A program made the translations under genes and the position numbers. The notes beneath the pieces are model-generated. The model did no database searches and was not told the origin of the DNA. It saw only the letters and a program-made list of their open reading frames with translations. From an uncultured Desulfomonile sp. (GTDB lineage: Bacteria > Desulfobacterota > Desulfomonilia > Desulfomonilales > Desulfomonilaceae), in contig CALDNG010000283.1 in NCBI GenBank assembly GCA_937915285.1, positions 1 to 15,465 on the forward strand: a stretch of DNA of 15,465 bases, written 5' to 3'. This document shows, piece by piece, positions 8,594 to 15,465 of this stretch (position 1 is the first letter of the stretch; each line of letters opens with the position of its first letter).

Positions 8594-11314
8594 ATGAATT
8601 CGTTCAAAGTTGGAGATCAGGTCGTGATGGGGGCTAGACCTAGTTACGGAATTGGCACGATAGTTTTCATTGAGGATTCTCAGGTCGACATATTTTTTAA
8701 AGACAAGGGTATTGCTGAAACCTGTCCCATATCCTGTATACAATCAGCATTGTCCCCAATTAATTTGATCAGAGCACGTGATTTCGACGATCCTTTACGG
8801 TTTGACCTTCGCACCAGAGCCAATCTTCTGAGGTGCAACGAGGATCAAAGTTCTATTTCCAACTCGCTAATAGAAATTTTACCCCACCAGATAATCGCAG
8901 CGCACAAGGTAATATCGTCTCCGTCGAGGAGATTCATGCTAGCTGATGAGGTTGGTTTGGGGAAAACAATAGAGGCTGGAATTATAATCAAGGAGTTGGT
9001 GTGCCGTGGGGATTGTAACAACAGCCTACTCATAACACCTGCAGGACTAGTTGACCAGTGGCAGGAAGAGATGGACAAACTTGGGCTGGCCTACGTCAAA
9101 TATACTCCCGACACGGATGCGGCCATCAAGCATTTCTGGTCAGATTTTAAACATGTGATTGTGTCGATTGATACCATAAAGTTGGAGGACAGGCTCAAAA
9201 GACTTGATGATGTAAAAGGGTGGGACGTAGTCATTTTTGACGAAGCCCATCATCTTTCGAGAAAGGACTATAAAGGGAAACCGTACAAATCCGACAGGTA
9301 TAGAGTTGCCGAGAGAATACACAAGAAAGCACGGTGTCTATTATTTTTAACTGCCACTCCTCACCAGGGGGATGCGAACAAATTTTTCAATCTGGTCCAG
9401 TTATTGGTTCCGGGACTTTATAGCTACGAATATGAAACACAGAGTAATAGGGATAAACTGGATAGATTTATGATCCGTCAAAGAAAGATCGATGTCACGG
9501 ACGAAAAAGGGAATCCCCTGTTTGTGAATCGGAGTGTAGCATCGATAGGTTTTGAGAATTCAGTTGCGGAAGTAAGTTTCTTTTACCATCTTTCACAGTA
9601 TCTACGAGAAGGCTACAAACTGGCCGAATCTATCAATGATAAACATAATCGGGCTTTAGGTTTTTTAATGGTCACTTTCCAGAAGATTGCAGCCAGCAGT
9701 CTTTTTGCAGTTAAAGTCGCCTTGCTAACCAGACTGATCAAACTTCTCTTTTTGCAGATGACCAATTCTGAAGATGACCAGGAAAAGTCAATCCTGAAAC
9801 AGGAAATAATAACATTTCGAAAATCAGAATACCCAGCATATGAAGACGAAGAAAGAATATTTTTCGATGCTGAACAGGAGTTCAAGAAGGAGGTTAGTGA
9901 GGAAAATCCAGATGTGTCAAAGTCTATTGGAATCCCTAATGAAGTAGCTCAGTTGAAGAAACTTTTATCTGAGTTGCCACGAGATGATGACACCAAACTT
10001 GTTAGGTTGATACATCTCGTAGAATCGAAACTCCGCGAAAATCCTTCGGAGAAATTCATAGTTTTCACTGAATACTTAAAAACGCAGGATTATATAGTTA
10101 GAAAGTTGAGGGAAAAATACGGTTCACATTCCGTGGCCTTCCTACGGGGCGGCAACGCCGAACTCAAAAAAGAAGCCGTAAGAGCTTTCAAGGGGGACGC
10201 TCAATTTTTGGTATCGACTCAGGCGGGAGGGGAAGGAATCAACCTGCAGCATGCCAATATAGTCATCAATTACGATATGCCCTGGAATCCCATGAAGGTC
10301 GAACAGCGGATAGGTAGGGCTCACCGCTACGGAGCGAGGAAAGACATTCTGGTTTTCAACCTTTTTGCAACAGGAACAATAGAAGCGAGGATCTATGACT
10401 GCCTGGAAGAGAAATTGGCCGAGATATCATGCACTATTGGTAACCTAAACGAGAGGGAAGCTTTCAGGGAAAATATTCTTGGTATTGTGGCAGAGGATAT
10501 CGATTTTGACCAAATTCACAAGGAAATGCTAGTCAAGACGATTAACGAAGTTGATGTAGAGAGAAGAATCAAAGAAGCGGTATGCAGAGCACAAGAAGTT
10601 TATGCGAAACTCAATGATCTTTCGCAAGGCATGTCAAAGTTTAGTATAGACAAATACGAGCATTTAAGAGGGAATTTGGGCCTAGAAGACGTTGAGAGAT
10701 TCATTCTGGATTTCGTCAAATCTGAAGGGAAAAGGGTTTCTAAAAACAGCGATGGACTTTTTGAATTTATAGTTCCGGACTCCGTGTCGTTATACAGGGG
10801 AAAGAAATTCAGTAACATCACATTTGACAGACAGACAGCTTTAGATGGTGGGCGTCTGGAATTCTTCGGGGTAGGACATTACCTGGTGGATGCGATTCTC
10901 GACAAATGTTCCGGAATTGATTATGGCGGCCGTTGTTGTCAAAGAACGATTTCTGACAAGACTAATTCTGGCGAGCGTGGAATACAGATTAACTACAGAA
11001 TTCGGTTTGAGACTCAGACTCAGCAGCAGGATGTTAATCAGATTGTCAAGATGGAATTTGTCAGTCTTTTTTTTGATGAGAATAGAAATTATCGCCCAGA
11101 TCTGGAGCCCCTCGGCAAAGCCCCTGGAACTAAAGATGTAGAGCAGAGCCAGTTTGATTTTGCTTCTGAAGACTACCTAGATTTCGTGGAAAAAGCTGCG
11201 GAAGAGAAAATTAGAGAACGAGTCAAGAACTCCAAAGAAGACTTGGCAATTCGTTTCCCGCTGGTTGTTTACAAATATTCTTTAGAAAGCGTATGTCTGT
11301 TTGCCATAAAATGA
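8594..11314 (+). CDS. SNF2/RapA-type SF2 helicase with N-terminal SH3/KOW-like barrel, 906 aa
   Basis: A DNA translocase of the SNF2 family. Residues 4-50 form a likely small beta barrel (KVGDQV, YGIGTIVFI at 18-26, VDIFF). The ATPase follows: LPHQ Q-motif-like element near 96-99, Walker A ADEVGLGKT (117-125), DEAH (216-219), TATPHQGD (253-260), FTEY (491-494), STQAGGEGINLQ (541-552) and QRIGRAHRYG (571-580). The arrangement matches RapA/HepA-like bacterial SNF2 proteins and SNF2 helicases in defence loci such as DrmD of DISARM. Residues about 640-906 are a C-terminal region I do not recognise, with helices, a beta-rich part and a CC pair near 781. All core motifs look intact. The start is 73 bases after the Hsp70-like stop; an upstream start at 8513 cannot be excluded. 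Inferred role: ATP-driven movement on or remodelling of duplex DNA together with the three preceding proteins. Confidence 0.9.
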   Translation: MNSFKVGDQVVMGARPSYGIGTIVFIEDSQVDIFFKDKGIAETCPISCIQSALSPINLIRARDFDDPLRFDLRTRANLLRCNEDQSSISNSLIEILPHQIIAAHKVISSPSRRFMLADEVGLGKTIEAGIIIKELVCRGDCNNSLLITPAGLVDQWQEEMDKLGLAYVKYTPDTDAAIKHFWSDFKHVIVSIDTIKLEDRLKRLDDVKGWDVVIFDEAHHLSRKDYKGKPYKSDRYRVAERIHKKARCLLFLTATPHQGDANKFFNLVQLLVPGLYSYEYETQSNRDKLDRFMIRQRKIDVTDEKGNPLFVNRSVASIGFENSVAEVSFFYHLSQYLREGYKLAESINDKHNRALGFLMVTFQKIAASSLFAVKVALLTRLIKLLFLQMTNSEDDQEKSILKQEIITFRKSEYPAYEDEERIFFDAEQEFKKEVSEENPDVSKSIGIPNEVAQLKKLLSELPRDDDTKLVRLIHLVESKLRENPSEKFIVFTEYLKTQDYIVRKLREKYGSHSVAFLRGGNAELKKEAVRAFKGDAQFLVSTQAGGEGINLQHANIVINYDMPWNPMKVEQRIGRAHRYGARKDILVFNLFATGTIEARIYDCLEEKLAEISCTIGNLNEREAFRENILGIVAEDIDFDQIHKEMLVKTINEVDVERRIKEAVCRAQEVYAKLNDLSQGMSKFSIDKYEHLRGNLGLEDVERFILDFVKSEGKRVSKNSDGLFEFIVPDSVSLYRGKKFSNITFDRQTALDGGRLEFFGVGHYLVDAILDKCSGIDYGGRCCQRTISDKTNSGERGIQINYRIRFETQTQQQDVNQIVKMEFVSLFFDENRNYRPDLEPLGKAPGTKDVEQSQFDFASEDYLDFVEKAAEEKIRERVKNSKEDLAIRFPLVVYKYSLESVCLFAIK

Positions 11315-11350
11315 ACCCGTCTTTCAGATTAACAGTATCTTGTTCATTTT
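11308..11350 (+). other. Inverted repeat at the end of the SNF2 gene (possible weak terminator)
   Basis: AAAATGAAC (11308-11316) is the exact reverse complement of GTTCATTTT (11342-11350), with 25 bases between. It spans the SNF2 stop codon. The stem is AT-rich and the T-tract is inside the stem, so it is at best a weak or A-T-paired terminator. It is followed by about 160 bases without a gene, in which no convincing promoter was found, and then by a new gene pair. Confidence 0.3.
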
Positions 11351-11510
11351 TCTCCGTACGGTTGAGGTCGTATCGAGGATTTTGAATTGCGCTTGCGAAA
11401 GTTCGTGGTGACTTTCAAAGATGGCATAGGGTGTGTTGATTTCAGATGGATCTTATTAATATCAGCTGTTTTTTGGACAATAATTTGGGTTTAGTACAAG
11501 AGGAAACAAA

Positions 11511-13046
11511 ATGCTCTTAGAAGTATCGTTGGAAAACTTTAAGGCGTTTGCGGACAGGCAGGTGGCCAAACTTGCTCCGATAACATTGATCTACGGTCCA
11601 AACTCGGCAGGCAAAAGTTCACTGATCCAATCACTACTGCTCATGAAACAAACGGTAGGAGGTGCTGGATCCAGTACATCTGAACTTATAATGAAAGGTG
11701 ACTTGGTGGATCTTGGAACTTTCAAGTCAGTGTTACACAGGCATGACTCTAGGAAACATTTTTTGATGTCTGTCGTGTACAGTGATGATTGGTTCGGTAA
11801 AACTTCAGCACTTCATCACCCCCCTCTTCATCTCAATGTTAGGATAACAGATAACCGTCGCATAACCACTATTTTTCAAGCTCGAGTGGCACCGGGAACT
11901 AAGAAGAAGGATTTTTCACAACTTACTGATGTGTGCTACGAGACCCTGGGCAAGGCTGCAGTCAGATTTGAACTTGAGCAATCAAAGAACCCATCTTCTT
12001 CAACAAAATATTACACTGCAGGCTCCAATCAGAAAGTTTTTCAATTGAAGCACGTCCAGATTCCAAATGTACAGGAATTTTTCAAAAAGGTTTTCAATGA
12101 GAAACGGAATCAATCTTCGCCCTCTGAGTCTGATGAGTTGATGACGAGACTAGAGAATCAGGCTCTGTCAGGAAATCTATCATCATCCTTAAACGAAGTG
12201 GGAAATTTTATAGCCAGCAACTTACTCCCAACTTACGGGATGGCCAACCGTGAAGAAATGAAAAAGGGTGTGAATGATTCACTCCGAATTTTCAGGCCAG
12301 TAGCTGGATTTGTGGAGTCCCTATCTTACGAGTACACCCAGATGTTACGAAACATCTCATACTTGGGCCCCATGCGAGTATATCCTGAACGATTGTATTT
12401 TATGGCAGGAGGTCAGAAAAAAACAGTCGGATCCAAGGGGGAAAATGTCCCTGCTGTGATTTACCAGGACCAAAAGCGTCTCACGAAACTAATAAATGAT
12501 TGGTTTTTAAGATTCGAAATACCCTATAGGATCAAAATCACAGATATAGGCAATGACATTACTGGCAAGATCGTTTCAATGTCCTTGGAGGATAGGGCAT
12601 CTAAAGTAGTGGTTTCTCCATCTGATGTCGGATTTGGCATAGGTCAGTTGCTCCCAATAATAGTTGAAGGCCTCGTATCCTCATATAGGATTGTTTTGGT
12701 CGAACAACCCGAAATTCATCTCCACCCTAAACTACAAGCTCATATTGCAGATTTCTTGATAGAAACCGCTGGCCTAGCAAGACCTTCGGAAAAGAACTGC
12801 ATCCATTCTTGGGCAAACAATCAGTGGATAGTAGAAACCCATAGCGAGGCATTGATACTGAGACTACAGAAGAGAATCAGGCAAGGTAGGATAAATAAGG
12901 AGGATGTCTCCATACTTTACGTAGCCCCAAGTTCGGAATATGGCAGTATCATCAAGACTCTTCGCTTGGACGAAAGAGGCGATTTTCTTGACGAATGGCC
13001 TGACGGTTTTTTTGAAGAATCTTTTGACGAATTATTCGGCGAGTAG
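11511..13046 (+). CDS. OLD/DUF3696-type ABC ATPase (AAA_15/21-like), 511 aa
   Basis: A standalone ABC/SMC-like ATPase. The N-terminus has the classic start of this group (EVSLENFKAF) and Walker A GPNSAGKSS (29-37, K35). The signature-like segment is SDVGFGIGQLLPI (371-383). Walker B with the catalytic acids is VLVEQPEIHLHP (395-406), and the switch motif is ETHSE (442-446). The order and the PEIHLHP string fit the DUF3696/OLD-like ATPases often found in anti-phage systems. The insert between Walker A and the signature is long (about 330 residues, partly helical). There is no TOPRIM domain, so it is not a full OLD nuclease. AAGAGGA at 11498-11504 lies 6 bases before the ATG. The next gene starts 5 bases after the stop, so the two are almost certainly co-translated. 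Inferred role: sensor or ATPase core that controls the partner protein. Confidence 0.9.
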   Translation: MLLEVSLENFKAFADRQVAKLAPITLIYGPNSAGKSSLIQSLLLMKQTVGGAGSSTSELIMKGDLVDLGTFKSVLHRHDSRKHFLMSVVYSDDWFGKTSALHHPPLHLNVRITDNRRITTIFQARVAPGTKKKDFSQLTDVCYETLGKAAVRFELEQSKNPSSSTKYYTAGSNQKVFQLKHVQIPNVQEFFKKVFNEKRNQSSPSESDELMTRLENQALSGNLSSSLNEVGNFIASNLLPTYGMANREEMKKGVNDSLRIFRPVAGFVESLSYEYTQMLRNISYLGPMRVYPERLYFMAGGQKKTVGSKGENVPAVIYQDQKRLTKLINDWFLRFEIPYRIKITDIGNDITGKIVSMSLEDRASKVVVSPSDVGFGIGQLLPIIVEGLVSSYRIVLVEQPEIHLHPKLQAHIADFLIETAGLARPSEKNCIHSWANNQWIVETHSEALILRLQKRIRQGRINKEDVSILYVAPSSEYGSIIKTLRLDERGDFLDEWPDGFFEESFDELFGE

Positions 13047-13051
13047 AGACC

Positions 13052-14068
13052 ATGTCATCCATATTTGTATATTTTCTTGTGGATACGGAGGCGCTGATTA
13101 ATTACAACGATGTGAATGCACACAGACGGTTGATCATGAATTGGAGAGACCATGGCGTACTGGTGTGCCCGGAAGAATCGGCTGATACTTTCAAGTTAGA
13201 ACATAAGATAAACAAAATGCCTCAGAGAGTCAAAAAGTTGTGGCAAGAAGCTTTCCGGCGCAACAGGAAAACTTTAGTCCGATTTTGCCTGCCAGATCTT
13301 GAGACTCTTTATGAAATAGAGCGTGTACGAGACTTTGTTGGTAAAGCAAATTTGCTCTGCCTGGAGCATACCAAGGCAGATCTTCTGGCCGACATGGCAG
13401 GATTGGGCGAATATGATGGAAAGTTCCATCCTCCAGGAATTGAAATAGAAGTCGTAAGATTCGGAGATTCTGATCAATCCGAATCGTTCATCCAAGCCAA
13501 GCAGTTTGCAAACAGACCTATCGCTGAAGGGGAGCAAGTCGATAATGTATGGCGTGAGAGGTTCGCACCGTTCCTGGATATCTACAAGCATGGAGCCCTG
13601 GTGGACAAATATGCGTTGATTGAGCACGACCGGATTATTCACAAAGATGACAAGAGTTCCAAGAGCGGACTATTTAAACTTTTAAGTGAATTAGGATCTC
13701 ATGAGACTCCACATTCGTTCAAGATCATCTCTGCAACTGATCCTTTGAATAGTCAAACCCAAGAATACTTCGTGTCGTTGTTGACCCAACTCCTTAACGA
13801 AGTTAACAGGGGTGGAATCCGGCGACTGGAATTTCACGCTCTGAACAAGATTGCTTTTTCAGGTGTTTACCATGACCGCTTTCTCCGTTTCGAGAAGACC
13901 ATTTGCACTTTGGGCCGCGGAATTGACATACTGTCGGGAACTCACATCAGAAAAATGTGCGATTTTTCGGTAAAAACGGACGAATTTTCAGTGAAGCAAT
14001 ACAATGAAAAACAACAGCAACTCCAAAGACAAGCCAAACTTTCGGTTATATATGACGCTGACCAATAG
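13052..14068 (+). CDS. Unknown 338-aa partner of the ABC ATPase, possible PLD/MIT_C-like C-terminal domain
   Basis: Not a family I recognise with certainty. Residues 178-295 show a pattern like the PLD-like MIT_C domain found in other conflict-system proteins: ALVDKYALI strand (182-190), FKIISATD strand (223-230), a helix to about 250, then YHDRFLRF (273-280) and TLGRGIDIL (286-294). The HDRF followed by a small-residue turn fits, but I see only one histidine-based motif, so catalysis is uncertain. Residues 1-80 begin with a hydrophobic strand ending in D11 and E13 (VYFLVDTEAL), which might be a PIN-like or other acidic-site start; this is a weak idea. The C-terminus (313-330) is Gln-rich. 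Its start, 5 bases from the ATPase stop, makes it the likely effector or adaptor of that ATPase. Confidence 0.7.
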   Translation: MSSIFVYFLVDTEALINYNDVNAHRRLIMNWRDHGVLVCPEESADTFKLEHKINKMPQRVKKLWQEAFRRNRKTLVRFCLPDLETLYEIERVRDFVGKANLLCLEHTKADLLADMAGLGEYDGKFHPPGIEIEVVRFGDSDQSESFIQAKQFANRPIAEGEQVDNVWRERFAPFLDIYKHGALVDKYALIEHDRIIHKDDKSSKSGLFKLLSELGSHETPHSFKIISATDPLNSQTQEYFVSLLTQLLNEVNRGGIRRLEFHALNKIAFSGVYHDRFLRFEKTICTLGRGIDILSGTHIRKMCDFSVKTDEFSVKQYNEKQQQLQRQAKLSVIYDADQ

Positions 14069-14278
14069 AACTGAAAGCTTTTTAAACATAATCTTTTTTC
14101 GGTTTCGCCCTTTTGGGAATCATCTTTGATCTTCCGGCAAACTTCATTGCGATAAATGAAAATGATAACATCTTCGTACTGCTAGACCGTCCCTGATTCT
14201 CGCAAATCGCCAAGATTAGGTCATCTGTCAGGCTGTTCAATTTCAAATCAGCCCCTGCATTTCAGCTCTCTTTAATTT
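14069..14278. other. Intergenic region between convergent genes
   Basis: This 210-base AT-rich stretch lies between the plus-strand ATPase-partner gene and the minus-strand 219-aa gene. I see an AAAGCTTT palindrome with TTTTTT runs nearby (about 14074-14099), and an imperfect stem (14229-14235 with 14249-14257, one bulge). Neither is a clear terminator. No coding frame with a ribosome binding site was found. Confidence 0.4.
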
Positions 14279-14938
14279 CTAAAGATTCATGCTCTCAGAA
14301 ACTGTGTGCGCTTCAACATCGACAAACTCAGGTTCAAATTCTTTACCGTTATTAAACTTCAGGTCATCGTCACATGGGGAAAACCAGAAAAAGTGTCGTC
14401 TATATTTCCCGTATTTGCCTTTCCAGCGCTGGTCCAGCTTAATGCGTCCTCTCGTGATGATTATTACCAGGTCTTCGTGGCCAATCCTGTTACATGGAGG
14501 AAGCCACGCATGGCCGGACGATGGTTGATTGCCTGCAAAGTTACAAATTGACTCTGTCAGGACGGCCATTTTCTGGTATGGCCCGACTGTCCGGGTATTC
14601 TTTTTAGGAAAAACTCTCAACATATCCCCCTCAGCCAAATCCTCGAAGCAACCGAACCAGTAAACATGCATCATGTATGAGCCACGTTCGGAATACCGCA
14701 CCCTTGTGTTTATGGTTTCAAGGAGATGGGTTATATGGGACATGTAATCTCCCATCCCAATTTCAACGAACAGGTGAAGATCACGATACCATCCGACATC
14801 CTTGATTGAGTCCCTCGAGTAATAGACCCCGCTCTGTATCTCGATCGCCCTGCCTCCATCGCCTGGAACCTCAATGGATGGGGCATTCTTTGTAAGGCTT
14901 CTGAGAAAATCATTGGTCCATTCCGGCTTGTTATTCAT
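14279..14938 (-). CDS. Hypothetical 219-aa protein, possible degenerate VWA-like fold
   Basis: The start at 14938 is supported by GGAGG about 7 bases upstream on the minus strand. No family is recognised. The alternation of strands and helices resembles a VWA domain: strand LHLFVEIG (54-61) followed by MGDYMSHI where a MIDAS DxSxS would be, helix ITHLLETINTRV (69-80), strand MHVYWFGC (90-97), helix 120-135, then EDLVIIITRG (155-164) in place of the usual TDG strand. MIDAS residues are not conserved, so metal binding is unlikely if the fold is right. Aromatic residues are many in the last third (RRHFFWFS). No signal peptide or membrane segment. It lies downstream of the small secreted-protein gene on the same strand with a 62-base gap. 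Coding call is good; fold is a guess. Confidence 0.7.
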   Translation of the reverse strand: MNNKPEWTNDFLRSLTKNAPSIEVPGDGGRAIEIQSGVYYSRDSIKDVGWYRDLHLFVEIGMGDYMSHITHLLETINTRVRYSERGSYMMHVYWFGCFEDLAEGDMLRVFPKKNTRTVGPYQKMAVLTESICNFAGNQPSSGHAWLPPCNRIGHEDLVIIITRGRIKLDQRWKGKYGKYRRHFFWFSPCDDDLKFNNGKEFEPEFVDVEAHTVSESMNL

Positions 14939-15000
14939 GTAGAGCCTCCGACTATGTGATGCATTTATCAGTTTGAGTGGTTAAATCTGCGCTCAGGCCC

Positions 15001-15255
15001 CTACCTGGTAATCCTGATCGTTTCGAGCAGCTTACCGGATGGCGACCTAACCTCAATTCTGTTCCCCGTCTTGCGGGAGGTTTTGACCAACTTGCCCGAA
15101 GGGTCCCTTACTTCAGTCCTGTCTCCAGTAGTTCTTGTAGTGTAAAGCAGTTTTCCCGACGGGCTGCGTATCTCCTTGCGAACCGTTTTCGACTCCGCGA
15201 AGGCAAGCGAAGCTAGGCTAAGAATGGCTACCAGTATCAATGCGACTAATTTCAT
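15001..15255 (-). CDS. Small secreted protein of 20-residue repeats, 84 aa
   Basis: The start is fixed by AAGGAGGT close upstream of the ATG at 15255 (minus strand). Residues 1-20 are a signal peptide: MK, a hydrophobic core, and an AFA cleavage site before ESK. The mature part is about 64 residues, very basic and Thr/Ser/Gly rich, and consists of almost three copies of a unit like EVRSPSGKLLxTxRxTGxR. The periodic PSGKL turns suggest a beta-hairpin repeat, similar in spirit to wall- or surface-binding repeat proteins. No cysteine or lipobox was seen, so it is probably periplasmic or exported, not a lipoprotein. I do not know its function. It lies 55 bases after the stop of the upstream AAA-type gene on the same strand. 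Confidence 0.8.
   Translation of the reverse strand: MKLVALILVAILSLASLAFAESKTVRKEIRSPSGKLLYTTRTTGDRTEVRDPSGKLVKTSRKTGNRIEVRSPSGKLLETIRITR
15004..15174 (-). repeat. Three tandem 60-base coding repeats in the secreted protein gene
   Basis: Units on the minus strand: 15115-15174 (residues 28-47), 15055-15114 (48-67) and a shortened 15004-15054 (68-84). Each encodes a PSGKL core followed by a Thr/Arg-rich stretch. The DNA copies are similar but not identical, so the array is not brand new. Confidence 0.8.
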
Positions 15256-15310
15256 GTTGAAACCTCCTTCTGAAAAACTTCCAGTTCAGTGAGCGAAGTG
15301 TTTACGAAGT

Positions 15311-15465
15311 TTAAAAACCTATCCGCGAACTTCCCGAATGCTTTAGTTTCAGACCGGATTCTTCTTCCAATGCTGAAACCAGGGCGTTGTGGGATATTGA
15401 TTTCCTGTTCCTGAACCTGAACCTGTCTCGAACCGATTTGAAGTCACCTGGAGCCAGATTGTCCA
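15311..15465 (-). CDS. AAA-type ATPase, C-terminal end (5' end beyond window)
   Basis: On the minus strand a frame runs from the right edge of the window to a TAA at 15311-15313 and gives 50 residues. The segment LAPGDFKSVRDRFRF, then a helix with ALVSALEEES and a final RIGF, resembles the C-terminal end of a group of AAA-family ATPases, in which a GDF..V motif and a terminal IGF follow the small helical subdomain. The ATPase core lies outside the window, so the assignment rests on this short tail. It reads in the same direction as the two minus-strand genes to its left. Confidence 0.55.
   Translation of the reverse strand, partial: DNLAPGDFKSVRDRFRFRNRKSISHNALVSALEEESGLKLKHSGSSRIGF

Noticed and set aside
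11474..11500. Promoter-like TTGGAC and TACAAG before the OLD-like ATPase gene
   Set aside because: The -10 match is poor and would leave almost no leader before the ribosome binding site.
13274..13642. 122-codon minus-strand frame inside the ATPase-partner gene
   Set aside because: It is antisense to a gene that is tightly coupled to its upstream neighbour; no start signal was found.
14421..14437. CCAGCGCTGG string matching the palindrome at 4458-4467
   Set aside because: It lies inside the 219-aa coding sequence, and a 10-base match is too short to call a dispersed repeat.
1..15465. CRISPR array, tRNA, insertion sequence or attachment site
   Set aside because: No regularly spaced direct repeats, cloverleaf-like sequence, transposase motif or matching flanking repeats were seen.

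Overview
The window looks like a bacterial anti-phage defence island followed by ordinary chromosomal genes. Base composition is moderate (by eye somewhat AT-rich). The genes have clear Shine-Dalgarno sites, and one small product has a typical Gram-negative-style signal peptide. I cannot name the organism; a Gram-negative environmental bacterium (for example Desulfobacterota-like) is a guess only. No rRNA, tRNA, CRISPR array, transposase or integrase was seen.

Layout. (1) Positions 1-480 hold the C-terminal end of a type III restriction (Res) subunit, with its PD...ExK nuclease motif. (2) Positions 651-11314 hold four large same-strand genes: a RecD-like helicase fused to a C-terminal PD-(D/E)XK-like nuclease (1256 aa); an all-helical protein with an N-terminal SH3/KOW-like barrel (777 aa); a divergent Hsp70/DnaK-like ATPase with a four-cysteine insert (537 aa); and a SNF2/RapA-type helicase (906 aa) that also begins with an SH3/KOW-like barrel. 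(3) Positions 11511-14068 hold a tight two-gene unit: an OLD/DUF3696-type ABC ATPase (511 aa) and a protein with a possible PLD/MIT_C-like C-terminal domain (338 aa). (4) On the minus strand, reading leftward from the right edge, are the C-terminus of an AAA-type ATPase, a small secreted protein made of 20-residue repeats, and a 219-aa protein that may carry a degenerate von Willebrand A (VWA)-like fold.

How the genes may work together (inference). The four large genes have the make-up of a nucleic-acid surveillance and degradation machine: two different motor ATPases (a 5'-3' SF1B type and an SF2 SNF2 type), a nuclease, an actin-fold ATPase switch and a helical scaffold. The scaffold and the SNF2 motor share the same kind of N-terminal barrel. 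I cannot match this combination to a named defence system, so it is the best candidate here for an undescribed one. The ATPase/PLD-like pair may be an add-on module or a separate two-gene defence system. The convergent minus-strand genes probably mark the island's right boundary or a flanking locus.
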